Positions 24,042 through 33,335 are shown, counted from the stretch's first letter. The stretch is 50,649 nucleotides of DNA from Eubacteriales bacterium (GCA_029219885.1 JAQXUH010000050.1:1-50649); one strand, 5' to 3'. Translations and numbers: made by a program. The notes: a model not told the origin generated them from the sequence alone.

Positions 24042-25382
24042 ATGGCAAAGGTAAGAGATTTAACGGCAGGTGACACTAAAAAGCTGTTGCTTATTTTCGC
24101 ATTTCCCACACTTCTAAGCAATCTTTTTCAGCAGTTTTACAATTTGGCGGATACTGCAATAGCAGGTCACTTGATAGGCAGTAATGCTCTTGTTGCCATT
24201 GGTGCAAGCTCGTCGATTTTCAGCCTTGTAATGACCTTTGCAGGCGGCCTTAACGCAGGCTTTGGCATAATTATTTCTCAAAGCTTCGGTGCAAAGGATA
24301 ATGATAGGCTTAAAAAAGCCACGGCCTATTCTCTTGTTATCAACCTGATTTTATCGGCGGTGATATGCGTTTTTAGCCTTGTTGCTATAAAACCGTTACT
24401 CAGGCTGATGAACACTCCTGATGAAAGAATGAGCGACGCCTATAGCTATATCATAATAATTCTCGCTTTTGTTATAGTGCCGATGATTTATAATCTTGAA
24501 ATTACCGTTCTTCGTTCTCTCGGTGACAGTAAAACGCCTTTGTACTTTCTCATTTTTGCGTCTGTACTTAACATCATTCTCGATTATGTGTTTATCAAAT
24601 TTTTCAAAATGGGCGTGGCAGGAACTGCCGCCGCAACTGTTCTTGCACAGCTTTGTGCGGTGATACTCTGCTTTGTTGTTATTTTAAAGAATTTTAAAAT
24701 AATCAGGCTTTCAAGAATTGATTTTAAACTGAATACGCAGTTTTTAAAAAATATGCTTTCAACAGGAATTGCAATGGGAATGATGAATTCAATATTCTCC
24801 ATAGGCTCCATAATTATGCAAGGCTCAATCAATTCTCTCGGCGAGGATATTATCGCAGCTCATCTCGGCTCAAGAAAAATTGCGGAAATGTTTATGCAGC
24901 CGCTTGTCACAATCGGTATGTCCTGCTCAACTTTTGTAGGACAGAATTTCGGTGCAGGAAAAGTCAACCGCATTAAAGAGGGAATTAAGTACAGCCTGAT
25001 TTATGGTTTCATCTGGTCTGTTGTTTCATTCTTCGTTCTTTTCTTCTTCGGCGGACAGCTTGCAGGACTTGTTACGGGAAGTGAAAGTCAGCTTGTATTT
25101 GAAAATACGCAGATGTATTTGAGAATTAACGCACCATTTTATTTTGTATTGAGTATCCTTTTTACCCTGCGATTTTCCATTCAGTCAATCGACAGAAAAG
25201 TACCGCCGCTTATCTCAAGCTCAATGGAACTCCTTTGCAAGATTTGTGCATCGCTTATCTTCATTCCTCTTTGGGGATATTTCGGAGCCTGTATTGCCGA
25301 ACCACTCAGTTGGTTTATGGGAGCTGTTTACCTCTCAATTGTATTTTCAAAAGCAATAAAAAATCTGCCTGTTAAGGCATAA
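24042..25382 (+). CDS. MATE-family efflux transporter
   Basis: A 446-residue membrane protein with about 12 helices in two homologous halves. The family opening is clear: LLLIFAFPTLLSNLFQQFYNLADTAIAGHLIG. The second half restarts with MLSTGIAMGMMNSIFSIGSIIMQGSINSLG and MSCSTFVGQNFGAGK. Such transporters use sodium or proton gradients to export drugs, dyes or metabolites. It has its own promoter and a terminator on both sides, so it is a single-gene unit. The substrate is unknown. Confidence 0.92.
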   Translation: MAKVRDLTAGDTKKLLLIFAFPTLLSNLFQQFYNLADTAIAGHLIGSNALVAIGASSSIFSLVMTFAGGLNAGFGIIISQSFGAKDNDRLKKATAYSLVINLILSAVICVFSLVAIKPLLRLMNTPDERMSDAYSYIIIILAFVIVPMIYNLEITVLRSLGDSKTPLYFLIFASVLNIILDYVFIKFFKMGVAGTAAATVLAQLCAVILCFVVILKNFKIIRLSRIDFKLNTQFLKNMLSTGIAMGMMNSIFSIGSIIMQGSINSLGEDIIAAHLGSRKIAEMFMQPLVTIGMSCSTFVGQNFGAGKVNRIKEGIKYSLIYGFIWSVVSFFVLFFFGGQLAGLVTGSESQLVFENTQMYLRINAPFYFVLSILFTLRFSIQSIDRKVPPLISSSMELLCKICASLIFIPLWGYFGACIAEPLSWFMGAVYLSIVFSKAIKNLPVKA

Positions 25383-25385
25383 AAT

Positions 25386-25417
25386 AAGACCACCGATTAG
25401 ATTGTCGGTGGTCTTTG
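25386..25417. terminator. Bidirectional terminator between the MATE and GPH transporter genes
   Basis: AAGACCACCGA (25386-25396) pairs with TCGGTGGTCTT (25405-25415). It lies between two converging genes. The T runs are short, so strength is moderate. Confidence 0.8.
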
Positions 25418-25427
25418 TGCGTTCGAT

Positions 25428-26942
25428 TTACTCGGCAGCTTCTGCCTTAACTTCCTGCTCGCTTTCACGCTGAGCTCGTCTTTCTTTGATTTCTTTCATC
25501 ATCTGTCTGTGGCCGTCGCCTGTGATGTTGTAGAAATGCATCGGGATAAGCATAAGCAGATAACCGATTGCCGGAAGAAGTGTTGTCAGGAAGAACAGCA
25601 TATTGTTTGTTCCTGCTGACTGAATAAGACTGCCTTCGGTGTGGCTCTGATAGCCTACAATACCGAGAATTGCAAGTCCGATTGAAGATGAAAATGTGTT
25701 CTCAATCTTACCTGTAAAGCTCATTATTGAAAGCATAATGCCCTCAACTCTTGTGCCTGTTTTCCACTCAATGTAGTCAACAGTTTCTGCCTCCATTTCC
25801 TTTTGGATAAGGTTTTTAAATTCAAGAGGAATGGTGGTCAGGCAGGTGAAAGCACAAACGATTATGCCTGTAAGAAGGCTGACGGAAGTGCCTGCTTCCT
25901 TTTGAAGAAGTCCCTTAAATGTGAGCACTGCAAAGAGAAGATGTAGCACGATAGCACTGATACAGCACACCTGATAAAATCTTCTTGAGTCCGCTTTTTT
26001 GCCGAGCTTTTCAACGATTTTCGGAACGATAAGTCCTGCAAGAAGAAATCCAGGGAACTTAACTACGTCAATAACTGCGTTATATTTCAAGTTGAACATC
26101 AAGTCTGCTACGAAGTAGAATGAAACCTGCTCTGCAACCTTGCAAAGCACAAAGAAAATGTTGCAAAGGAAAAGCATAAGCAGAGGTCTGTTCTTGAACA
26201 GAAGTGAGAAACACTCCTTAACAGACGGCGTGTCGGAATTATGCTGTGCACGTTCGGTGGTGTTCTTGTATGTAAGTCTTGTTAAGAAGAAAATTCCTAT
26301 AGCGGAAATGATAGCAGATGTGAGATACGCCTGCGGTGTGTGGTCTCTGAAATAAGGGAGCCACGCTGCACCAGCTACAAAAACCTGGGGAAGTGCACCG
26401 ACAATTGAACGGGTAATCGAGCTGACGCCGAAAAGCTTCGTTCGCTCAATTCCGTTAGGCGTAATTGAAAATGCCAAGGCACCCATAGGAATATCAAATG
26501 CTGTGTATGTTACATCAAGAAGCACAAAAAGTATTGTGGTGTATGCAATATTGAATGCAGGGGAGGCGTCTGCACTTCCTACAAAGAACATTACCATTAC
26601 GATTGAAACGAAAAGGGGAGCCCATTTAATATATGGTCTCATCTGTCCGTCTTTTGTTCTCGTTTTATCTACGATAACGCCCATAATCGGGTCGTTGATA
26701 GCATCAAAAATACCGCAGAAAAGCCTGATTGTTGAGGCTGTTCCCATAGGATTTTTCAGCTTTTTGAACAGTACGTTGGTAAGAAAGTAGTTGACATATT
26801 TTGAGCTTGTCATTGAAGTGTTCATACCCTGAGCACCTCTGCCCAAAGCGTATGAAAGCGTTTCTCGCCAGGTCAGGTAGGTTTCTTCACCTACGTCGGT
26901 CTTGACGATTTTGCTGTCTAAAAAAGATTTGACCTTACCCAT
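25428..26942 (-). CDS. GPH-family sugar:cation symporter (MFS superfamily)
   Basis: A 504-residue membrane protein with about 12 helices. The N-terminal pattern ETLSYALGRGAQGMNTSM, and FCGIFDAINDPIMGVIVDKTRTKDGQMRPYIKWAP (loop 2-3), are characteristic of the glycoside-pentoside-hexuronide:cation symporter family. The soluble C terminus is charged. A 13-bp palindrome (GCTTTA-G-TAAAGC, 26996-27008) lies about 55 bp upstream, near a possible TTTACT/TATTAT promoter, and could be an operator. The gene lies downstream of iolB and in the same orientation, but a terminator separates the two. Import of a sugar acid or inositol derivative is possible, unproven. Confidence 0.85.
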   Translation of the reverse strand: MGKVKSFLDSKIVKTDVGEETYLTWRETLSYALGRGAQGMNTSMTSSKYVNYFLTNVLFKKLKNPMGTASTIRLFCGIFDAINDPIMGVIVDKTRTKDGQMRPYIKWAPLFVSIVMVMFFVGSADASPAFNIAYTTILFVLLDVTYTAFDIPMGALAFSITPNGIERTKLFGVSSITRSIVGALPQVFVAGAAWLPYFRDHTPQAYLTSAIISAIGIFFLTRLTYKNTTERAQHNSDTPSVKECFSLLFKNRPLLMLFLCNIFFVLCKVAEQVSFYFVADLMFNLKYNAVIDVVKFPGFLLAGLIVPKIVEKLGKKADSRRFYQVCCISAIVLHLLFAVLTFKGLLQKEAGTSVSLLTGIIVCAFTCLTTIPLEFKNLIQKEMEAETVDYIEWKTGTRVEGIMLSIMSFTGKIENTFSSSIGLAILGIVGYQSHTEGSLIQSAGTNNMLFFLTTLLPAIGYLLMLIPMHFYNITGDGHRQMMKEIKERRAQRESEQEVKAEAAE

Positions 26943-26995
26943 AAATTTCCTCTTTTCATTTAATTTTCATAAGCTCTATAATAACATTTATCTCT

Positions 26996-27008
26996 GCTTT
27001 AGTAAAGC
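26996..27008. promoter_or_regulatory. Short palindrome upstream of the GPH symporter gene
   Basis: GCTTTA and TAAAGC flank a central G. On the minus strand it overlaps TTTACT, a weak -35 candidate 17 bp before TATTAT. It may be an operator. Confidence 0.35.
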
Positions 27009-27051
27009 GATTTTACGCAGATTTAACATATACTTGTCATACATTAAAAAA

Positions 27052-27082
27052 TCCTCCTGCAATTTTTTACAGGAGGAAATTT
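27052..27082 (-). terminator. Intrinsic terminator downstream of iolB
   Basis: On the minus strand TCCTCCTG and CAGGAGGA form an 8-bp stem (27052-27077), followed by a TTTTTT run at 27046-27051. It lies 10 bp after the iolB stop. Confidence 0.88.
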
Positions 27083-27086
27083 GTTT

Positions 27087-27860
27087 TTAGTCAGCATTTG
27101 CTAGCCATTCGTACTCAGGAACATAAATTCTTGTCTTATCCCACGGGTCGCCGTCAAGGTGACGGATAAGCCATACGTAGTACATTTCATATCCGGGAGC
27201 CGTTACCTGCTGATGAGCGTTACCGCCTCTTATGCAAAGGCAGGTGCCGTTTTCCGTCTTATAAGGAGTGTCGCCCTCAAAGCCTGCACCAAAGCCCTCA
27301 GGATGGTCAAATTCGTAATAGTAAAGCTCAGGCTGCGGATGATGATGAGGTGGATAGCTTGACCATTTTCCGGGCTGATTGAACACCTCGCCCATAACCA
27401 TATTTGAATACGGAGCGTTGTCAAGGTCGAACATTGTTGATACAATTCTGTGACCTGCACCATTCCACTGTCCCTTGCCGAATTCCTGATAAAGACAGTT
27501 GTCTGGATTATAAAACACAGGCTCCCATGTTTTATCATTGTCTGTAATCTGTACAATGATTTTGCTGTCCTCAACAGCGGTTACTGTTGCAGGTGTGCCC
27601 TTGCAGAAGTGAACTGCGTATGGTGTTTTCTGAAATGGATTTTCTCTCTGGCAGGTTTCATTTATATTGTCACCTACAACAAAATTCACCTTGCCTGAAA
27701 GCAGGAGAACGGCACACTCGTCATTTTCAAAATTTGCCGTGTAGCTGTCACCTTTTTTAAGCTTATAAACATAAACATCCATAAGCATTTCAGGGTTTAT
27801 GCCGTTTCTTTCGCAGAGAGTTTTTTTGCCGTTTTCGTCAAAATCAGGTCTGAAAATCAT
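27087..27860 (-). CDS. iolB: 5-deoxy-glucuronate isomerase family protein (IolB-like)
   Basis: A 257-residue double-cupin protein. The metal-binding cupin motif is visible: SSYPPHHHPQPELYYYEFDHPEGFG, in which the HHH..E set matches IolB. In the family the enzyme converts 5-deoxy-D-glucuronate to 2-deoxy-5-keto-gluconate in myo-inositol breakdown. No other iol gene is in the window, so it may act elsewhere or on a different uronate. ATG 27860 has AGGAG about 9 bases upstream. It starts 13 bp after ktrA and seems to be the last gene of a ktrB-ktrA-iolB transcript, an unexpected pairing. Confidence 0.88.
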   Translation of the reverse strand: MIFRPDFDENGKKTLCERNGINPEMLMDVYVYKLKKGDSYTANFENDECAVLLLSGKVNFVVGDNINETCQRENPFQKTPYAVHFCKGTPATVTAVEDSKIIVQITDNDKTWEPVFYNPDNCLYQEFGKGQWNGAGHRIVSTMFDLDNAPYSNMVMGEVFNQPGKWSSYPPHHHPQPELYYYEFDHPEGFGAGFEGDTPYKTENGTCLCIRGGNAHQQVTAPGYEMYYVWLIRHLDGDPWDKTRIYVPEYEWLANAD

Positions 27861-27873
27861 TTTTATTAACTCC

Positions 27874-28515
27874 TTATTTTGCAATTTTATATACATTCTT
27901 TCTGTCGCCCATAACTAATATATGCTCGTTTGATGAGAATACATAGTCAGGAGAGCTGATAGCTGTAATTCTGTCATTGCTTTTATAGGCAATAACTGTT
28001 ATTTCGTGATTTTTACGGACATTTACCTTGGACAAAGATTTACCAACCCAACTGTCGGGAGCTTCGATTTCGTAAATTCCCGTATCCTTGCTGAGCTTGA
28101 AAAAGTCAAAAATAGATGATTTTGAAAATTCAACTGCCATTCTGTAAGCGTCATCTCTTTCGGGATAAATAACCTTGTCAGCACCGCTTTTAAGCAGGAA
28201 CTTTTCGTGAATTAATGATGACGCCTTACCTATAATATATGGTGCACCTAATTCCTTAAGGTAGTCTGTTATTACAAGGCTGTCCTGAAAGTCGCCAACG
28301 CACACAAATACATAATCGTAATCATCAACGCCAAGTGCCTGAAGATTGCTTTTGATTGTGTAGTCTCCGATTTCCGCTGTTGTTACATCGTCGGAATACT
28401 CATTGATGAGCCTTTCCTCCTTGTCAACAAGCATAACGTCGTTTCCCATTTTGCACATATATTCAGCCAGGTGATGACCGAATTTACCTGCACCGATTAC
28501 AAGAACTGATTTCAT
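27874..28515 (-). CDS. ktrA: Potassium channel regulatory subunit KtrA/TrkA type
   Basis: A 213-residue cytoplasmic protein. It has an N-terminal Rossmann RCK_N domain (VLVIGAGKFGHHLAEYM; nucleotide-binding GAGKFG at 8-13, then LVDKEE) and a C-terminal RCK_C domain from about residue 140. It gates the KtrB potassium channel and binds ATP/ADP; in Firmicutes the RCK_C domain of KtrA often binds c-di-AMP. CdaA is encoded in this window, so control by c-di-AMP is plausible. The ATG has a GGAG site upstream, and the gene starts 25 bp after ktrB. Confidence 0.92.
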   Translation of the reverse strand: MKSVLVIGAGKFGHHLAEYMCKMGNDVMLVDKEERLINEYSDDVTTAEIGDYTIKSNLQALGVDDYDYVFVCVGDFQDSLVITDYLKELGAPYIIGKASSLIHEKFLLKSGADKVIYPERDDAYRMAVEFSKSSIFDFFKLSKDTGIYEIEAPDSWVGKSLSKVNVRKNHEITVIAYKSNDRITAISSPDYVFSSNEHILVMGDRKNVYKIAK

Positions 28516-28540
28516 ATTTTTATCTCCTTAAATGAGTTAT

Positions 28541-29908
28541 TTATCCTACAAGAAGGTTGCCTTTAGGCTTTTGTGTCGTTTTTGAATTGCTGTCAAACCT
28601 AAATGTAAATACGAATATAAGAGATGTGACTCTTCCTATAAACATAAGCATTGTAATAATTATCTTTGACAAAAGGCAAAGACTGCTTGTAATTCCGGTA
28701 CTCATACCTACTGTGCCCATTGCCGAAAAGCACTCAAACAGCACATCGAAGTAATCAAACTGAGGCTGAACAGCATACATAATAACAGATGCACTCAGTA
28801 CGAGAATAAGATTGATTGTAAATACAGAAATAGATTTCCTGATAAGGTCGTCGGTAATTCTTTTGCCTAAGCAGTTTACAGAATCTCTGTTACGTGTAAC
28901 GGCAAATGTAGAAAGAATTAAAATTGCCACAGTTGTGGTCTTAATACCGCCTGCGGTAGAGCCTGATGAACCGCCGATAAACATAAGTATATATGTCAGC
29001 ATCTTTGACGCACCGTTCATATCGCCTGTGGGAGTGCTGTTAAAGCCTGCCGTTCTTGCTGTAACGCTAGAGAAAAACGCATTTAGAATTTTATCTCCTG
29101 CACTCATACCGCTTAAGGTATTGTTTGACTCAAGGATAAGATAAAGTACAGTACCTGACACAAGGAGAATTAAGGTGGTAATCAATGTGAGCTTGGTGTG
29201 AAAGCTGTACTTCTTAAGATTAAATTTATGCTGTTTTATATCGTCCCAAACGATAAAGCCTATACCGCCGATGATTATAAGAGCTGAAATTGTAAGAATA
29301 ACCAAAGGGTTATCGTTTACGGTCATCAGCGAGGAGCCGGGAGCTATTCTGCCCATTACATCAAAGCCTGCATTGCAAAAGGCGGAAACCGACAGAAATA
29401 CAGACGTATAAAGTCCGTTTTTGAAATTCATTTTGGGAATGAAATATATTGAAAGCAGTATTGCTCCCAAAATTTCAAAAAATGCCGTGCCTGCAATAAC
29501 CGTCTTGCCTAAGCTCCTCAGGTCGCCTGTATAAATGGAGCCGATACTTTCTCTAAGCAGAATTTTCTGCTTAACGCTAACACGCTTTTTTACAAATCTT
29601 GTAAGGAGCATTATCAGTGTAATAAAGCCTAAACCGCCTACCTGTATCATTGCAAGAATTACAAGCTGACCAAAAAGAGTCCATTTTGTAAATGTATCAA
29701 ACTGAATAAGTCCCGTTACGCAGGTTGCTGAGGTTGCGGTGAAAAGTGCGTCGATAAAGCTTACACTGCCTTCCTTAACAGAAATAGGGAGCATAAGAAG
29801 TATCGTTCCTGCCGCAATAATAAGCAGAAAGCTTAGTGCAACTATTTTAGGATATGTGGAATAATAATTCCTTGTATTATGCTTGCTTTTGCCTTTTTTT
29901 ATATCCAA
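28541..29908 (-). CDS. ktrB: Potassium uptake channel subunit KtrB/TrkH type
   Basis: A 455-residue membrane protein with four M1-P-M2 repeats. The four filter loops are visible: ATCVTGLIQFD, NAGFDVMGRI, TARTAGFNSTPTG and GTVGMSTGIT, each with the conserved filter glycine. SGSTAGGIKTTTV is the typical segment after the third loop. It conducts K+ into the cell under control of the adjacent ktrA product. The start is a TTG (29908) with GGAG 10 bases upstream; no ATG fits better. The gene is followed by ktrA and iolB on the same strand. Confidence 0.93.
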   Translation of the reverse strand: MDIKKGKSKHNTRNYYSTYPKIVALSFLLIIAAGTILLMLPISVKEGSVSFIDALFTATSATCVTGLIQFDTFTKWTLFGQLVILAMIQVGGLGFITLIMLLTRFVKKRVSVKQKILLRESIGSIYTGDLRSLGKTVIAGTAFFEILGAILLSIYFIPKMNFKNGLYTSVFLSVSAFCNAGFDVMGRIAPGSSLMTVNDNPLVILTISALIIIGGIGFIVWDDIKQHKFNLKKYSFHTKLTLITTLILLVSGTVLYLILESNNTLSGMSAGDKILNAFFSSVTARTAGFNSTPTGDMNGASKMLTYILMFIGGSSGSTAGGIKTTTVAILILSTFAVTRNRDSVNCLGKRITDDLIRKSISVFTINLILVLSASVIMYAVQPQFDYFDVLFECFSAMGTVGMSTGITSSLCLLSKIIITMLMFIGRVTSLIFVFTFRFDSNSKTTQKPKGNLLVG

Positions 29909-29944
29909 AATAAATCTTCTCCGTTTGTGAAAATATGTATTCGT

Positions 29945-31837
29945 TTACTCGTTGTGAGCAGGATGGTAATTAGGAACTATCTGCTGAAGCTTTTGGCGGA
30001 CATTGTCATCGTTAATATCTTCAAGCTCCTTGAGCATATGTTCAAACTGCTGAGTGTCAATAACCATTGGCTGATTAACAAAAATTTTCTCGTTAGCAGT
30101 TCTCTTTCTTGTCTGCATTTCATCGTCCATTGAAAGCTCCTCGTAAAGCTTTTCTCCCGGACGAAGTCCTGTAATTTTAATTCCAATTTCGTCAACTGTA
30201 TAGCCGGAAAGCTTAATAAGGTTTTTCGCCAAATCCATAATTTTAACAGGCTCTCCCATATCGAGAACGAAAACCTCGCCGCCTTTGGCAAGACCGCCTG
30301 CCTGACATACAAGCTGTGCCGCCTCGGGAATTGTCATAAAGTATCGTGTGATATCAGGATGTGTTACGCATACGGGACCGCCTGCGGCAATTTGCTTTTT
30401 GAATATCGGAATTACCGAGCCGTGAGAGCCTAAAACATTACCGAATCTTACGGCTGCATACTGTGTATTTTCACTTTTTTCGTTCATATACTGAACTATG
30501 ATTTCGGTAATTCTCTTTGTGGCGCCCATAACATTTGTTGGGTTTACTGCCTTGTCAGTAGAGAGAATTACCATTTTCGGAACTTTGAATTTGTCTGCTG
30601 TTACGGCAACATTGTATGTGCCGAATACGTTATTCTTAACAGCCTCGCAAGGAGAATCTTCCATAAGCGGTACGTGCTTATGTGCTGCTGCGTGGAAAAC
30701 GACATCAGGATGAAATTCCTCAAATATTTCTTTCAGGCGTTCAATATCTCTTACAGAGCCGATTCTGACCTGAATGTCAATACTGTCGCCGTATTTTGAT
30801 TTAAGGTCGCCTGCAAGCTCAAATGCCGTATTTTCGTAAATATCAAAAATTACAATTGTCTTTGGCTTGTATCTTGCACATTGCATACAGATTTCCGAGC
30901 CGATTGAGCCGCCGCCTCCTGTAACAAGAATAGTCTTGTCAATAAGATAACGGCACACCTTAATATCGAGCTTTACCTCATCTCTTGAAAGCAGGTCGGT
31001 AATGTCAACATCTTTCATTCTCTTGTAGTCGGAGCTGCTGTTTTCGAGAATTTCCTCGATAGATGGTGAAATTTTGATTTTTTTGCCTGTTTCAAGGGCA
31101 ATCTGCATTATTTCGTTAAGTCTTGTTTTTGAAGCAGACGGAATACAAATCAAGATTTCGTCTACATCATATTTTTCAACAAGTCTTGGAATATCCTCAC
31201 AATTGCCTGCGATTTTTACGTGGTTGATTTTTTTGTTCTTTTTTGCAGGATTATCGTCAACGGCAACTACTGCCCTGTATTTGTCCGATTGATTAGCTTT
31301 TAAATTTTCAATAATTGCGTTGCCCATATATCCGGCACCCACAATCATAACTCGTTTAATATTCCTGTCTGTTTTTGAGCCAAGCTTAATTCTGCCAAGC
31401 TTTTTCCTGAGAACTCTGTAACCGATACGAGGCAGACAGTTAGAAAAAATCACGAACAGTAAAAGCAGAATGTAGGAGTAAAAGGGAAGTATCTCCGGAT
31501 AGCCTAAAATAATTTTGTAAATCAGCTTATCCACAACAAAGAGAGCTGCCGTATCAATAACGGACGCAACAGAACAGGAGATTATTTCATCAGGTCCTGC
31601 AAAGGTCCACACACTTCTGTAAAGTCCGCAAAGGGAATTGATAATAACTACGGCAACACTGAGTATAATTAAGTGAGCGTAATTAAAAAGTATGTCGGAA
31701 TAGGGAACGCCGAAAACTTTTCCGTCGTAGTTAAAAAAGCTGATTGCTGCATTTGATAACGCAAAAAAGCATATATCAAACATTCCGAGAAGTATTTTCT
31801 TCAGCCTGCCGTTGATTTTTTGATTGGTGTACTCCAT
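29945..31837 (-). CDS. Nucleotide-sugar 4,6-dehydratase of the CapD/PglF/WbpM family
   Basis: A 630-residue protein. The N-terminal third has four membrane helices (about 15-35, 50-72, 85-105 and 118-138). A first Rossmann-like domain starts with VMIVGAGYMGNAIIENLK, and the catalytic SDR domain begins near residue 300 with ILVTGGGGSIGSEICMQ. The STDKAVNPTNVMGATKR segment carries the PglF/WbpM-type catalytic Lys-containing motif. It removes water at C4/C6 of a UDP-N-acetylhexosamine at the membrane, the first step to bacillosamine- or QuiNAc-like sugars for capsule or glycoprotein. No other glycan-synthesis gene is adjacent. A GAGG site precedes ATG 31837. Confidence 0.9.
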   Translation of the reverse strand: MEYTNQKINGRLKKILLGMFDICFFALSNAAISFFNYDGKVFGVPYSDILFNYAHLIILSVAVVIINSLCGLYRSVWTFAGPDEIISCSVASVIDTAALFVVDKLIYKIILGYPEILPFYSYILLLLFVIFSNCLPRIGYRVLRKKLGRIKLGSKTDRNIKRVMIVGAGYMGNAIIENLKANQSDKYRAVVAVDDNPAKKNKKINHVKIAGNCEDIPRLVEKYDVDEILICIPSASKTRLNEIMQIALETGKKIKISPSIEEILENSSSDYKRMKDVDITDLLSRDEVKLDIKVCRYLIDKTILVTGGGGSIGSEICMQCARYKPKTIVIFDIYENTAFELAGDLKSKYGDSIDIQVRIGSVRDIERLKEIFEEFHPDVVFHAAAHKHVPLMEDSPCEAVKNNVFGTYNVAVTADKFKVPKMVILSTDKAVNPTNVMGATKRITEIIVQYMNEKSENTQYAAVRFGNVLGSHGSVIPIFKKQIAAGGPVCVTHPDITRYFMTIPEAAQLVCQAGGLAKGGEVFVLDMGEPVKIMDLAKNLIKLSGYTVDEIGIKITGLRPGEKLYEELSMDDEMQTRKRTANEKIFVNQPMVIDTQQFEHMLKELEDINDDNVRQKLQQIVPNYHPAHNE

Positions 31838-31863
31838 TGTAATTTCCTCTTTTATCGTGAAGA

Positions 31864-33204
31864 TTATTTGCTTTTACGTGACTTGATTTTCTTTGCTATG
31901 GCAACAAAAATACATACTATCGCCGTAGAGCCTACTATTGCAATAGGGATAGCATAAAGCTCCTTGTTCACTGAAAGGCGTGTTACGTTAACGCCCATTC
32001 TCGTAAGTACGCTCTGTGCGTTTTTCTCTGTGGTGACAACGCTGTTGTTAGTAGTACCTACAACCTTTCTGCTTGTGGCTTGCCCGATTGCCGTAACTTC
32101 TCCCACCGCCTCTGTAACGGTGAATGCACATTGGTTGTATAAATCGTTATTGGCACAAACAACTACCGTTGCCGTACCGGGACCGATGGCTTTAATCTCT
32201 CCGCCCTCACCGATTTCAATAATGCCTTCCTCGTCGCAGAAATAACCTACAACTGCTTTGACATCTGACGGCTCAACGCTGTAGTTAAGCGTAACGCTGT
32301 CGCCTACCTGAAGGTCATATCGTGATGCGTAAATGTCAAGAGAATCAAGTGTTGCTTCCACAGTAGTCGGCTCTGTTGTGGAAACGGCAGTCGTTGTAGT
32401 GGTAGTAGTTGTGGTAGTTGTAGGAGCCGTTGTTGCTTTAGTAGTAGTCGGCTTTGCTGTTGTAGTTTTCTTGGCGGTTGTTGTTTGATTTTTTGTTGTA
32501 GTTTGTTTCTTAGTAGTCTGTTTTTTGGTTGTAGTTTGTTTTTTAATTGTTGTCTGCTTTTTTGTGGTTGTCTTTTTCTTTGTAGTAGTCTGTTTTTTAG
32601 TAGTTGTCTGTGCTTGTCCGGAAGCTACGGAGCCGTAATCAGGAGAAGCATAGCCCATAATTGCACTGATATTGTTGTACGGCTTTGAGCCTTTTGAGGT
32701 GTATTCTCTTGCTTTAACCTTACCTGAGCAGTTACCCTCGATAGTGTATACTGTACTGCCTGATATGTAATTGACTATACCTACGTGCTGGCATGAGCCG
32801 TTACCGCTCCAGTCAAAAAATACAAGGTCGCCTGTTGACGGCGTATATCCTGAGGATGCAGTATGATAACCGCCTTTGCTCTTAAACCAGCTAATCATAC
32901 TGTTACAGTTACCGCCGCTTGGAATAATCTTTCCGTTAAGCTTAACATCGTATTTATTGCCTACCTGATTAAAGCACCAAAGCACAAAGGTTGTGCACCA
33001 TCCGCCTTGGTATCCGTACCATTCGCCGTACTTTGAGGTGGTGGATGTGCCTTGATATCCTACCTCTCCTTGTGCCACGGATACAACCGCACTTCTCAGC
33101 TCATCTTCAGCAGCTGCAAAAGCAGGCATCGGGATAATTGATGAAACTAATATCATAACCGACATAAGCAAGGATATCGGCTTTAAAATTTTTTTGTTAC
33201 TCAT
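31864..33204 (-). CDS. Exported CHAP-domain protein with Thr/Lys-rich linker, Ig-like domain and C-terminal membrane anchor
   Basis: A 446-residue surface protein. The signal peptide covers 1-31 (ends MPAFAAA). The CHAP amidase/endopeptidase domain (32-190) has Cys70 (GGWCTTFV), His140 (CQHVGIV) and the polar residue at about 156-158 (TIEGNC) as likely catalytic triad. Residues 199-281 are a low-complexity linker of TTTKKQ units ending in a poly-Thr run. A Big2-like Ig domain follows (285-365), and one membrane helix at 417-437 is followed by basic residues. It probably cleaves peptidoglycan near the membrane. ATG 33204 has GGTGAG 6 bases upstream. Its own promoter lies at 33258-33285. Confidence 0.87.
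   Translation of the reverse strand: MSNKKILKPISLLMSVMILVSSIIPMPAFAAAEDELRSAVVSVAQGEVGYQGTSTTSKYGEWYGYQGGWCTTFVLWCFNQVGNKYDVKLNGKIIPSGGNCNSMISWFKSKGGYHTASSGYTPSTGDLVFFDWSGNGSCQHVGIVNYISGSTVYTIEGNCSGKVKAREYTSKGSKPYNNISAIMGYASPDYGSVASGQAQTTTKKQTTTKKKTTTKKQTTIKKQTTTKKQTTKKQTTTKNQTTTAKKTTTAKPTTTKATTAPTTTTTTTTTTTAVSTTEPTTVEATLDSLDIYASRYDLQVGDSVTLNYSVEPSDVKAVVGYFCDEEGIIEIGEGGEIKAIGPGTATVVVCANNDLYNQCAFTVTEAVGEVTAIGQATSRKVVGTTNNSVVTTEKNAQSVLTRMGVNVTRLSVNKELYAIPIAIVGSTAIVCIFVAIAKKIKSRKSK
32362..32610 (-). repeat. Low-complexity Thr/Lys-encoding repeat inside the CHAP gene
   Basis: A tandem array of ACA/ACT and AAA/AAG codons gives TTTKKQ-like units and then 10-11 consecutive Thr codons. It is likely prone to length change by slipped-strand replication. 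Confidence 0.85.
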
Positions 33205-33257
33205 ATTCTCACCAAGATTTTTGTCAAAATTACTTGTCCGCATACTTATCTATTTTA

Positions 33258-33285
33258 ATTATATACATAATTGCTAAAATGTCAA
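33258..33285 (-). promoter_or_regulatory. Promoter of the CHAP gene
   Basis: On the minus strand, TTGACA (33280-33285) and TATAAT (33258-33263) are spaced 16 bp apart. It is back to back with the promoter of the divergent hydrolase. Confidence 0.85.
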
Positions 33286-33306
33286 TTTAATATTTAACTT
33301 ATTTTA

Positions 33307-33335
33307 TTGAAATTAAAATTAGACTGTTGTATAAT
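33307..33335 (+). promoter_or_regulatory. Promoter of the serine hydrolase gene
   Basis: TTGAAA (33307-33312) and TATAAT (33330-33335) are spaced 17 bp apart and lie 75 bp before the start codon. Confidence 0.75.

Noticed and set aside
32362-32610. Short-period repeat that might suggest a CRISPR array or satellite DNA
   Set aside because: It is in frame inside the CHAP gene and encodes a Thr/Lys linker; there are no spacers of fixed length and no cas genes.
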